Both the position numbers and the translations under genes were made by a program. From NCBI GenBank assembly GCA_052274345.1, contig DAVZGP010000042.1, forward strand, positions 1 to 33,562: a stretch of 33,562 nt of DNA. The letters run 5' to 3'. Positions 24,701-31,973 of this stretch are shown one piece after another. Source of the DNA: Clostridium_AD sp937920395. GTDB taxonomy: Bacteria; Bacillota; Clostridia; Clostridiales; Clostridiaceae. Under the pieces are notes generated by a model. That model did not search any database, had not been told where the DNA came from, and saw nothing but the letters and a program-made list of their open reading frames with translations. Within the stretch, counting starts at the first letter, position 1. Each line of letters starts with the position of its first letter.

Positions 24701-25920
24701 TGGATGATAAAAAAAATTTGCTGATAATTGATGATGAAATTGAGATTTTAAATACTCTTAAAAGAATCTTTTATAAGGAATATAATGTGCATATTACACA
24801 AAATACTAAAGATGCCTTTGAAATTATGAAAAAGGTTAATATAGGAGTAATTTTATGTGACCAGCAAATGCCTAAAATGAAAGGAACTGACTTTTTTATA
24901 ATAGTGAAGGATATGTATCCGAGTACAATAAGGATATTGTTTACTGGATATTCAGATTTAAGTGATGCTATAAAGTCTATTAATGAAGGACAGATTTTTA
25001 GATATTTAACAAAACCTTGGAATTTATATGAACTTAAAAGTTCGGTTAAGGAAGCTTTTGATAAAAATGCACTTATATGCGAAAATAAAATTATGATTGA
25101 AACTCTAAAAAATACAAATGTAATTTTAAAAGATAAAGTTCGCGCACGAACAGCAGAGTTAGAAGTAAAAAATATAGAGCTTGAAAAAATAAGTAATGAT
25201 AAAAGTAGAATACTTGGTATTGTAGCCCATGATTTAAGAAGCCCTATAGGAGGAATATTTAGTTTATCGAAGTTTATTAAAACTTCCGTAAAAGAAGTAA
25301 ACACTCAAGAACCGATAAGATTTGAAAAACTTAAGGAAACTATAGAATTTATAGAAATTATAACAGATTCAAGTAAATATCTTTTAGATTTAATAAATGA
25401 TATTATTGATGTGTCAGTTATTGAGACAGGAAAATTAGAGCTTAATTTGGAGAGTATAATGTATATTCCTTTCTTAAATAAATCAATTGCTATTAACAGA
25501 CAGTCAGCTAAGAATAAAAAAATTAAAATTTTAGTGAAAATCGAAACTGAGCAAAACATTGTAGTTTGCATGGACAAAATAAAAATTGGTCAGGTTATAA
25601 ATAATTTCCTTCAAAATGCAATAAAATTTTCTTATCCACTGGGGAATATTATTCTCAAAGTTTGTGATGATGGCAATTATGTCACAACGAAAGTAATAGA
25701 TGAGGGTGAGGGTATACCGAAGTCACAAAGGAATAAATTATTCAAGATTTTCTCTAAAACATCTTCAATTCCAACTGCTGGAGAAAAAAGTAATGGCCTT
25801 GGACTTTATATATCCCAAAGAATTATTGAAGCTCATAATGGAATAATTGGATTTGAAGAGAATATTGAGAAGGGATCTACTTTCTATTTTAAGTTAATAA
25901 AAGAACCTATTAAAAAATAG
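24697..25920 (+). CDS. Hybrid response-regulator/histidine kinase (REC-coiled coil-HisKA-HATPase)
   Basis: A 407-residue soluble protein. The receiver domain (about 6-125) has Asp55 (LCDQQMPKMKG), TGYSD and Lys106 (YLTKPWN), the RpfG/HupR-like receiver style. A coiled-coil linker (about 125-170) precedes HisKA with His178 (IVAHDLRSPIGG). HATPase motifs are NNFLQNAIKFSYP, DEGEGIP and SNGLGLYIS. The start overlaps the PAS-kinase stop (ATGA). It is the last gene of the unit. With the first gene this makes two receiver-kinase hybrids flanking the cobalamin module; no DNA-binding output domain is encoded, so the final target lies elsewhere. Confidence 0.88.
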   Translation: MMDDKKNLLIIDDEIEILNTLKRIFYKEYNVHITQNTKDAFEIMKKVNIGVILCDQQMPKMKGTDFFIIVKDMYPSTIRILFTGYSDLSDAIKSINEGQIFRYLTKPWNLYELKSSVKEAFDKNALICENKIMIETLKNTNVILKDKVRARTAELEVKNIELEKISNDKSRILGIVAHDLRSPIGGIFSLSKFIKTSVKEVNTQEPIRFEKLKETIEFIEIITDSSKYLLDLINDIIDVSVIETGKLELNLESIMYIPFLNKSIAINRQSAKNKKIKILVKIETEQNIVVCMDKIKIGQVINNFLQNAIKFSYPLGNIILKVCDDGNYVTTKVIDEGEGIPKSQRNKLFKIFSKTSSIPTAGEKSNGLGLYISQRIIEAHNGIIGFEENIEKGSTFYFKLIKEPIKK

Positions 25921-25964
25921 TAACTATTAGTATTTATAATATATTAATATAAATATAATCTAAA

Positions 25965-25997
25965 ACACCTGGGTAAATATAATATTTGTCTAGGTGT
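25965..25997 (+). terminator. Hairpin after the signalling operon, possible terminator
   Basis: A 15-bp stem (25965-25979 with 25983-25997, three G-U pairs) encloses a 3-nt loop, 45 bp after the last kinase gene. No T run follows, so it is not a standard terminator; RNA end protection or factor-assisted termination is possible. Confidence 0.4.
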
Positions 25998-26107
25998 ATA
26001 AATATGTCATAGAACTTTAAATGAAATATTACACCAAAAACTGAGTGTAGTAACAAAATAATGAAAATAGAATAATATAAAGTATAAATATTATTTTGGA
26101 GGTACTT

Positions 26108-26752
26108 ATGTACGACTATCGTTGCAAAAATTGTGAAAATCTTGGACAGTGTATGCCCATGATGAATATGCCAATGATGAATATGCCAATGGGGGATATG
26201 CCAATGGAAGATATGCCCATGATGAATATGCCAATGGGAGATATGCCAATGATGAATATGCCAATGATGAATATGCCGATGATGAATATGCCAATGATGA
26301 ATATGCCAATGATGAATATGCCGATGATGAATATGCCAATGATGAATATGCCAATGATGAATATGCCGATGATGAATATGTCCATGATGAACATGCCAAT
26401 GGTTGAGAGTGATGAGGAAAGTGATGAAGATTTAAAAAATATGTATCCTAAGATATATATTAAAATATTACCTATGGTAAAACATCATTGTGATATGATG
26501 GTAGCAAAGCACGGGAAAAGATATTGTCCTAACAAGGAAGAAATGGATTGCATTTGTAAGGAGATATCTGATAAATATAAAGAACATTATAGGAGTGAGG
26601 AAGAGGAAGAGCTTGAGGATAATTATAGCGATAACGATAATAATATGAGACGAAGACGTCGTTATGGTAGTGGTGGTGGAATTGGAGATATAGCTAGAAT
26701 ATTAATTATCGGAAGTTTACTTGGAGGAAGAAGATATAATTACGGATACTAA
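26108..26752 (+). CDS. Methionine-rich tandem-repeat protein, probable spore-coat type
   Basis: A 214-residue protein in three parts. Residues 1-15 hold three Cys (CKNCENLGQC). Residues 16-100 consist of five-residue repeats, mostly MPMMN with some MPMGD and MPMED, giving about three Met per five residues. The C-terminal region contains MYPKIYIKILPMVKHHCDMM, a pattern I recall from clostridial coat-like proteins, then acidic stretches, an Arg run (MRRRRRYG) and a Gly/Arg/Tyr tail. Coat function is therefore likely but inferred. The repeated Met could bind Cu(I) or act as an oxidation sink. GGAGG is 5 nt before the ATG. It is a single gene with a strong terminator. Confidence 0.7.
   Translation: MYDYRCKNCENLGQCMPMMNMPMMNMPMGDMPMEDMPMMNMPMGDMPMMNMPMMNMPMMNMPMMNMPMMNMPMMNMPMMNMPMMNMPMMNMSMMNMPMVESDEESDEDLKNMYPKIYIKILPMVKHHCDMMVAKHGKRYCPNKEEMDCICKEISDKYKEHYRSEEEEELEDNYSDNDNNMRRRRRYGSGGGIGDIARILIIGSLLGGRRYNYGY
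26153..26407 (+). repeat. In-frame 15-bp tandem repeats with a 45-bp higher-order unit
   Basis: Seventeen 15-bp units of the type ATGCCAATGATGAAT encode MPMMN-like pentapeptides. At 26243-26377 three identical 45-bp blocks follow each other, each made of units with CCA, CCA and CCG. This shows recent block amplification on top of an older 15-bp array. Length variation between strains is expected. Confidence 0.95.
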
Positions 26753-26815
26753 AGTATAAATAAATATTATAAGGAAATTTATTATTATATGCTAAAAAAA
26801 TGCTTAAGTATTTTG

Positions 26816-26858
26816 AGTCCACTGAAAAAAGAGTTCGCTTTTCAGTGGACTTAGTATT
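26816..26858 (+). terminator. Rho-independent terminator of the Met-rich gene
   Basis: AGTCCACTGAAAA (26816-26828) pairs exactly with TTTTCAGTGGACT (26839-26851), 13 bp with a 10-nt loop, followed by TAGTATTTTT. Confidence 0.88.
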
Positions 26859-27001
26859 TTTGGTAGTTTTTTCATGTAAATTATATGGATGTTAGGTATG
26901 ATATTTATTGTATTAGTGCAGGCAGTACATAAAGAGGATATAATGAAGAGGGACTTCAAACTGATATTTGTTGTAAATAAATTTAAATAAAGGGGATAAC
27001 A

Positions 27002-27472
27002 ATGATAAAGACAAACGTTATGCGTATTTTAGATAAAATGAAAGTAGAATATGATGTTATGACATATGAGGTTAAAGATGATAAAATAGATGGGTTATCT
27101 GTTGCAAAGAAGATAGGCCGTGACGAAAAATATCTTTATAAAACTATAGTCACACATGCAAATTCTAAAGAAGTTTATGTTATTGTGATTCCTGTTGGAG
27201 AAGAAATAGATTTTAAGAAAGTAGCTAGAGTAACTAATGAGAAGAGCATAGAAATGCTAGATCTTAGGGATTTACAGAAGTGTACAGGGTATATTAGAGG
27301 TGGGTGTTCACCAATAGGTATGAAAAAAAAATATAAAACATTTATTGATAAGAGAGCGCTTGAAATAGATACGATAATTGTAAGTGCTGGGAAAATAGGA
27401 TTTCAAATAGAGATAAATCCAAATTCATTAAAAAATATTATAGATGGCAAATTTGCTGATTTAATAAAGTAA
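27002..27472 (+). CDS. ybaK: YbaK/EbsC-family Cys-tRNA(Pro) deacylase
   Basis: A 156-residue trans-editing enzyme that hydrolyses mischarged Cys-tRNA(Pro). It has the YbaK pattern: N-terminal TNVMRILDKMKVEYDVMTYE, the Lys of LYKTIVTH at the catalytic position, VIPVGEEIDFKKVA, and the Gly-rich YIRGGCSPIGMKKKY loop. It is full length with a clean AAAGGGG site before the ATG. It is a different subfamily from the truncated homologue at 19906-20244, so the two are not recent duplicates. Single gene. Confidence 0.92.
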   Translation: MIKTNVMRILDKMKVEYDVMTYEVKDDKIDGLSVAKKIGRDEKYLYKTIVTHANSKEVYVIVIPVGEEIDFKKVARVTNEKSIEMLDLRDLQKCTGYIRGGCSPIGMKKKYKTFIDKRALEIDTIIVSAGKIGFQIEINPNSLKNIIDGKFADLIK

Positions 27473-27502
27473 AATTATTTGCAATGTTTCATGGAAAAGA
27501 AA

Positions 27503-27537
27503 AAATATAATTTCTAAAAAGTATAGAAATTATATTT
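27503..27537. terminator. Bidirectional AT-rich terminator
   Basis: A 14-bp perfect stem (27503-27516 with 27524-27537) has a 7-nt loop. The A-rich left flank gives a U-rich tail on the minus strand. It separates the convergent ybaK and yjeM-like genes. Confidence 0.75.
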
Positions 27538-27547
27538 CAGCATTTTA

Positions 27548-29062
27548 TTATTTATTAATATATTTTGTTTCATATATCCAATACATTATCCAGGCTATTA
27601 ATGCAAAGATTACTGGTCCAGCGATACTCCAGATTGTTGTCATCATATCTCCATCTAATGCTGGCTGTATTATAGAGAAAAAGTTTGCAAATCCAACAGT
27701 GAACATAACAATTATAGTCCATGTGACAGCACTTTTGTAAGTTTTAAACATTTCAAAAGGCTTAATAATAGATTTGTTTTTCTTAAATGGTGCAAAAGCA
27801 TATGCTATAAACATGTATGGAAGAGTCATTGCTACGTTGGTCATTGAAACTAATATATCGATGAATTTTTTCATAGAATCTCCACCAATAACAGAAACAA
27901 GGAAAATTAGAATACAAACGATTGTTGCCTGAATCCACATAGCATTTTGTGGCATTCCGTTTTTCATTTCTCCCATTTTACCAGGCCATAATTTAGGAGG
28001 TGTACCTTCAATTAATTGTTTTAATGGAGCAAACATCAATGTGAAAAAAGCACCTGACAAAGCTAAAAACATTGAAAGACCAACGAATCTAGCTAAACCA
28101 TGTCCCATAGCTATACTCATTGCATTACTTGCTCCGAAAGCATTACCAAGAGAGTATCCTAGGTTAGACATTACTACATAACCACAATTAGCTAAGTTAA
28201 CGCTTTTATCGTCCATAACCAATGACCAATTAGTGAATATACCAACAAGGAATATTCCAAGTGAGTATCCAATGGAAATGACAATCGCTGAAATAATAAC
28301 ACCTTTTGGAAAATTCTTTTCAGCATTTTCTGTTTCGTCAACAAGTCCACCAATAACTTCTATACCACCATAAGCAAATATAGCAAATACTACAAAGGCA
28401 AAAGATTGAAGTATATTACCAACATATTTAGGATTTGGTGAGTCTATAAACGAACTAATTCCAACTATTGGCTGAGCTAAATGACCATGAGTTCCTATAA
28501 ATACTAGTATAGCACCAATAAATAAAACTATGTTTAACGCTGCAACTGCAGTGCCACCTATTGAAGTGAATTTCTTAATCTTATCTAATCCCTTGGTGGA
28601 TACAAATGTTACAAATAATATCCAAAATATACCGAGTATTCCTAAGGTTTTAGGACCAGTTAACCCGGCTATTCCAAATAATGCCCAAGTTTGTGTCATA
28701 TCTTTACCAAATATTGCGTTTGATATTGGAACCCAAACGGTAGAGGCAACATTAACCATCCAAATTACATAAGATGAGTACCACATAAATGTTGCCATAA
28801 AAGCAAACTTAGCTCCTACTGATTTTTCCATCCATGAGTAAATTCCGCCCTTAGAATCTTTAAAAGCAGCACCAAACTCAGCCATCATGAAAGCAAATGG
28901 TATAAAAAATGTTATTCCTGATAAGATGTACCAGGGGATAGCGGCATAGCCCATTTTATAGAATGACCTTGGGATGTTATTAAATCCGTAAACTGAAGTA
29001 AAAATCATTAATACCAAGGATACTAATGTTAAATGTTTAATATTTTTTGAATGTTCTGACAT
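27548..29062 (-). CDS. yjeM: YjeM-like glutamate/GABA-family APC transporter
   Basis: Inner-membrane amino-acid transporter of 504 residues with 12 or more hydrophobic segments. The N-terminal half follows E. coli YjeM closely: LVSLVLMIFTSVYGFNNIPR, MGYAAIPWYI, MMAEFGAAF, KGGIYSWMEKSVG and MWYSSYVIWMV. The family belongs to the GadC-type glutamate/GABA antiporter branch of the APC superfamily, but YjeM's substrate is not settled. AGGGGG precedes the ATG. No decarboxylase gene is adjacent, so an acid-resistance exchange role is not supported here. Confidence 0.88.
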   Translation of the reverse strand: MSEHSKNIKHLTLVSLVLMIFTSVYGFNNIPRSFYKMGYAAIPWYILSGITFFIPFAFMMAEFGAAFKDSKGGIYSWMEKSVGAKFAFMATFMWYSSYVIWMVNVASTVWVPISNAIFGKDMTQTWALFGIAGLTGPKTLGILGIFWILFVTFVSTKGLDKIKKFTSIGGTAVAALNIVLFIGAILVFIGTHGHLAQPIVGISSFIDSPNPKYVGNILQSFAFVVFAIFAYGGIEVIGGLVDETENAEKNFPKGVIISAIVISIGYSLGIFLVGIFTNWSLVMDDKSVNLANCGYVVMSNLGYSLGNAFGASNAMSIAMGHGLARFVGLSMFLALSGAFFTLMFAPLKQLIEGTPPKLWPGKMGEMKNGMPQNAMWIQATIVCILIFLVSVIGGDSMKKFIDILVSMTNVAMTLPYMFIAYAFAPFKKNKSIIKPFEMFKTYKSAVTWTIIVMFTVGFANFFSIIQPALDGDMMTTIWSIAGPVIFALIAWIMYWIYETKYINK

Positions 29063-29113
29063 GTTTTTCCCCCTAACGATATTGTGAATAAATCTGTATT
29101 ACACCACTATATA

Positions 29114-29141
29114 ATTATATAACAATCGACAAAAAACTCAA
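29114..29141 (-). promoter_or_regulatory. Probable promoter of the YjeM-like transporter gene
   Basis: On the minus strand TTGAGT (29141-29136) is followed after 16 bp by TATAAT (29119-29114), about 50 bp before the start codon. Confidence 0.45.
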
Positions 29142-29218
29142 TACCTTATTAACATGAAGATAAATTTAAATTATACTTTAGTATGTTATTAATAGATTTT
29201 AAGATGAATTAACGGTAT

Positions 29219-29247
29219 TTGATGAGTTAAGCTAAAAATGTTATAAT
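29219..29247 (+). promoter_or_regulatory. Promoter of the PLP-fold/GNAT fusion gene
   Basis: TTGATG (29219-29224) is followed after exactly 17 bp by TATAAT (29242-29247). Transcription would begin near 29254, about 20 nt before the hairpin at 29276. Confidence 0.65.
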
Positions 29248-29275
29248 ATAAGTAATTATAGCTTAATTAAATGGG

Positions 29276-29315
29276 CACTCTAACTCTGAAGGTTTCACAA
29301 GCTGGAGTGTTTTTT
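29276..29315 (+). terminator. Leader terminator (possible attenuator) before the fusion gene
   Basis: CACTC (29276-29280) pairs with GAGTG (29305-29309). Further inner pairs include TGAA/TTCA, and a run of six T follows (29310-29315). It stands between the promoter at 29219 and the start codon at 29351, so it would cut most transcripts short unless relieved. The stem is interrupted and only moderately strong. Confidence 0.55.
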
Positions 29316-29350
29316 GAATTTAATCACAATTAAGTGTTGAAGGAGAGATT

Positions 29351-30703
29351 ATGCGAAAAAGTGGAAAAACACCGTTAATGAGAGCAAAAAAATTGGAAAA
29401 GGCATTAGGTATCTCGGAAATATATTTAAAACTTGAAGGAGCTAATCCATCAGGCCATAAATATGACCGTATATCAGAAATTTTAGTGAAAGATGCTATT
29501 GCTAATGGATTTAAAAAGATTTTAGTTGATGGGTCTGAGTGTTATATACAATCAGTCCAGTTGTTTGCAAAATTAAATGAACTTGAGATTAAAGTTCCTC
29601 TATTTAAACAGGAAAAATGGAAAAATTCTAGAATAGATAAATCTATTTTATTTGATATGCGGGATAAAAAAGATACTATTACGCGTTCAGATTTAAAAGA
29701 GATTGCAGAAAAAAACAACATGTATTTGATGTGCGAATGGAATTTAAATAATATTATTAGTCATCTTGTATTAGAAGATATGACAAGAGAGTGTTTGGAA
29801 CGTATGGATTTTAAGGTTGACACAATTACAATACAATTAGGCCTTGGATATACACTCTCAAGTGTTTATAGTGGATTAATTAAAAGTTGGGTACATGAGG
29901 AACTGGGTAAGTTACCTGAATTAATATGTGGTTCAAATCCGTCGTGGAAGGATTCATTGGATGAGTACATTAGGAAAATGAAAATAGCTGTGACTAATAT
30001 GAAAGATAAAGATTCTGAAGAGATTAATTTACATATGGAAGAGGATTATATAGGGATAGTTGCAACAGTTGAGAAAATAATTATGGATACACATGCTGAA
30101 ATGATTGGCATTGAAGAGATTGATCTAAGAAATGTAGCTAATATGTTAAGGGAACTTGAGGGCGTTATGGTCTCAAGGAAGGAAGCATATGCAATGGCAG
30201 CATTTATCAAAATGGCTGAGCAAGGAAAACTAAGCAATGGAAAACATTTAATTATTTTAAATGATGGGAAAAGTGAAATTGAAGTTTGCGAAATTAAAAG
30301 TTTTAATGATAAAAACAAAGAAGAGTTACTTGAAATGACACGTGATTGGTTATCTACTTATAATGATTCAGTGGGAGAAACAGTAGATGCTATAGAAAAA
30401 GCTATGAAGGAAGGTTTTTTGCTAATAGCAAAACGAAATGGTGAAGAACAGGGTATTTGTATTATAGTAAATATGGGGTTTGAAAGATTTATCCCAACCT
30501 ATCACCTTGCATATATTGGTGTTAAGCCAGGGAATAAAGGTCGTGGAGTGGCATCTGAACTTATAGGACGAGCAATTGAACTAACAGATGGTAATCTGTC
30601 TCTTCATGTAGATCTTGATAACAAACGTGCTAAAAATCTTTATCGTAAAATGGGATTTAACCATGTGTACGACAGGATGATATATAACCATCCAACTGAT
30701 TAA
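29351..30703 (+). CDS. Fusion of a degenerate fold-type-II PLP domain and a GNAT acetyltransferase
   Basis: A 450-residue two-domain protein. Residues 1 to about 310 resemble threonine-synthase/cysteine-synthase-like enzymes (GKTPLMRAKKLEKALG, YLKLEGANPSG). The PLP-lysine motif, normally GSFKDR or GTQKDR, reads GHKYDR: Tyr38 stands where the Schiff-base Lys should be, with Lys37 one place earlier. The Gly/Asn-rich phosphate/substrate loop after the next strand is replaced by DGSECYIQS. Residues from about 313 form a GNAT domain with the acetyl-CoA motif GVKPGNKGRGVASELI and the NKRAKNLYRKMGF motif. The first domain may bind a ligand rather than catalyse; the second should acetylate a small molecule or protein. 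GAAGGAGA precedes the ATG. Single gene under its own promoter and possible attenuator. Confidence 0.75.
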   Translation: MRKSGKTPLMRAKKLEKALGISEIYLKLEGANPSGHKYDRISEILVKDAIANGFKKILVDGSECYIQSVQLFAKLNELEIKVPLFKQEKWKNSRIDKSILFDMRDKKDTITRSDLKEIAEKNNMYLMCEWNLNNIISHLVLEDMTRECLERMDFKVDTITIQLGLGYTLSSVYSGLIKSWVHEELGKLPELICGSNPSWKDSLDEYIRKMKIAVTNMKDKDSEEINLHMEEDYIGIVATVEKIIMDTHAEMIGIEEIDLRNVANMLRELEGVMVSRKEAYAMAAFIKMAEQGKLSNGKHLIILNDGKSEIEVCEIKSFNDKNKEELLEMTRDWLSTYNDSVGETVDAIEKAMKEGFLLIAKRNGEEQGICIIVNMGFERFIPTYHLAYIGVKPGNKGRGVASELIGRAIELTDGNLSLHVDLDNKRAKNLYRKMGFNHVYDRMIYNHPTD

Positions 30704-30718
30704 GTAAAGATTAAAAAA

Positions 30719-30760
30719 GGAGGTCAAACTACTGAAATATATTTCAGTAGTTTGACCTCC
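30719..30760. terminator. Bidirectional terminator, perfect 42-bp palindrome
   Basis: The arms 30719-30739 and 30740-30760 are exact inverse copies (GGAGGTCAAACTACTGAAAT outward from the centre). A run of A at 30713-30718 gives a U tail on the minus strand, and CTATTTTG follows on the plus strand. It lies between the convergent fusion and acetyltransferase genes. Confidence 0.85.
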
Positions 30761-30775
30761 CTATTTTGTAGAATA

Positions 30776-31330
30776 CTAATCAATTTTTTTTAGTATTCTA
30801 CAAGGGTTTCCTACAGCTACAACATTAGCTGGAATATCCTTTGTAACAACACTTCCAGAACCTATCACAGAATTATCACCAATAGTTATACCTGGATTTA
30901 TTATACATCCACCGCCAATCCATACGTTGTTACCTATAGTTACTGCTTTTGTATAATCTGCATTCTTAGGCCTTAACTTAGGATCAAGCAGATGGGTTGC
31001 TGTAAATATACTTACATTAGGAGCAATTAATACATTATCACCTATGGTTACAAGTCCATCATCTAAAACTAAAAAATTGAAATTAGCATAGAAGGTTTCT
31101 CCGATGTGGATATTAGTTCCATAATCACAATGAAAAGGAGGTTCTATTTCGAAATTATTACCTATCTTTCCAAATAATTTTTTTAAAATATTTATTCTAT
31201 TAGTAACATCTTCTGGATCAGTATTATTATATAATTTTGTAAGATGTCTTGCTTTATTTCTTAAAAGGACTAAATCTTTATCATATGCATTATAGATTTC
31301 ACCACTTAGCATCTTTTGTTTTTCACACAT
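30776..31330 (-). CDS. maa: Sugar O-acetyltransferase, maltose/galactoside acetyltransferase family
   Basis: A 184-residue left-handed beta-helix enzyme that transfers acetyl from acetyl-CoA to a sugar hydroxyl. The N-terminal Mac domain (KQKMLSGEIYNAYDKDLV) is followed by FHCDYGTNIHIGETFYANFN and imperfect hexapeptide repeats (VTIGDNVLIAPNV, VTIGNNVWIGGG, ITIGDNSVIGSG). The catalytic His is in TATHLLDP. The ending VVAVGNPCRILK is typical. The ATG at 31330 follows AAGGAG by 8 nt; a GTG at 31339 lies in that site. Single gene with no sugar operon beside it; a housekeeping acceptor such as glucose or maltose is likely. Confidence 0.9.
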   Translation of the reverse strand: MCEKQKMLSGEIYNAYDKDLVLLRNKARHLTKLYNNTDPEDVTNRINILKKLFGKIGNNFEIEPPFHCDYGTNIHIGETFYANFNFLVLDDGLVTIGDNVLIAPNVSIFTATHLLDPKLRPKNADYTKAVTIGNNVWIGGGCIINPGITIGDNSVIGSGSVVTKDIPANVVAVGNPCRILKKID

Positions 31331-31432
31331 TTTATACACTCCTTATTGAATACACTTTAAATTTAATTATATCATATAAAAACAAGTAAGTGGATTTTAG
31401 GTATAGGATTATAAGGTACGAGTAGTTAAGTG

Positions 31433-31479
31433 GTTGACAAGTCAACGAAATATCCTTATAATAAGGTTGATATATCAAC
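31433..31479 (+). promoter_or_regulatory. Consensus promoter framed by two MarR-type palindromes
   Basis: TTGACA (31434-31439) and TATAAT (31457-31462) are both perfect and 17 bp apart. The -35 box lies inside the inverted repeat GTTGACAAGTCAAC (31433-31446). The perfect palindrome GTTGATATATCAAC (31466-31479) covers the expected start site. Their centres are 33 bp apart, about three helical turns. Both share GTTGA..TCAAC, so one dimeric regulator probably binds both, most simply the MarR protein encoded next. Confidence 0.8.
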
Positions 31480-31519
31480 TAAAAAGGAACAAATCAATTT
31501 GTATAAGGGGTGTTGTATT

Positions 31520-31960
31520 TTGGATGAAGACATAATGTACCTGCTTAAACTTAATAGTAAAATTTTAAGAAGTACACAGGCTCATTTAGATAAGGAGCTA
31601 AAAGAATATGAATTAAGCAGTGGAACATATCCATATTTACTTAAATTGAGGGGGAATGAAGGTATTAGTCAAAATAAGATAAGTGAAGAAATAGGTTGTG
31701 ACAAGGCAATGTCAGCTAGAACTATAACAAAACTTATTAATCTTGGATACATAGATAGAAATAAAGATGAAACTGATTCGAGAGCTTATAAATTGTATTT
31801 AACGCAAAAGGCTAAGAGTATAATCCCAAAAGTGCTTAATAAAATACATAAGTTGGTAGAATTAATCACAATAGATTTAAATGAGGATGAGAAGAGAATT
31901 ACTATGGATTCTTTGAACAAGATTCTAAATAATATAAAAAACATGGAAATACAAGCTTAA
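31520..31960 (+). CDS. MarR-family repressor of the adjacent efflux pump
   Basis: Winged-helix regulator of 146 residues if started at TTG 31520, the normal MarR size. The recognition region QNKISEEIGCDKAMSARTITKLINLGYIDR and the wing DSRAYKLYLT with the conserved Asp-x-Arg are clear; flanking helices form the dimer interface. TTG is chosen because AAGGGG (31505-31510) lies 9 nt upstream. A longer frame from GTG 31430 begins inside the promoter and cannot be translated from the predicted start site near 31469; an ATG at 31535 is a shorter option. It lies 13 bp before the MFS gene, and the two palindromes over its promoter imply autorepression relieved by a pump substrate. Confidence 0.88.
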   Translation: MDEDIMYLLKLNSKILRSTQAHLDKELKEYELSSGTYPYLLKLRGNEGISQNKISEEIGCDKAMSARTITKLINLGYIDRNKDETDSRAYKLYLTQKAKSIIPKVLNKIHKLVELITIDLNEDEKRITMDSLNKILNNIKNMEIQA

Positions 31961-31973
31961 GAGGAGAATGAAA

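Noticed and set aside
26106..26406. Long frames on both strands (SSLAY-, IIGIF- and DEYAN-type repeats) across the Met-rich array
   Set aside because: They arise because a 15-bp repeat without stops stays open in several frames; no ribosome sites. Only the + frame from 26108 has a start site and a non-repeat C-terminal domain.
26153..26407. Repeat array that could suggest CRISPR
   Set aside because: Units are 15 bp and directly adjacent, with no spacers, and lie in frame within a gene.
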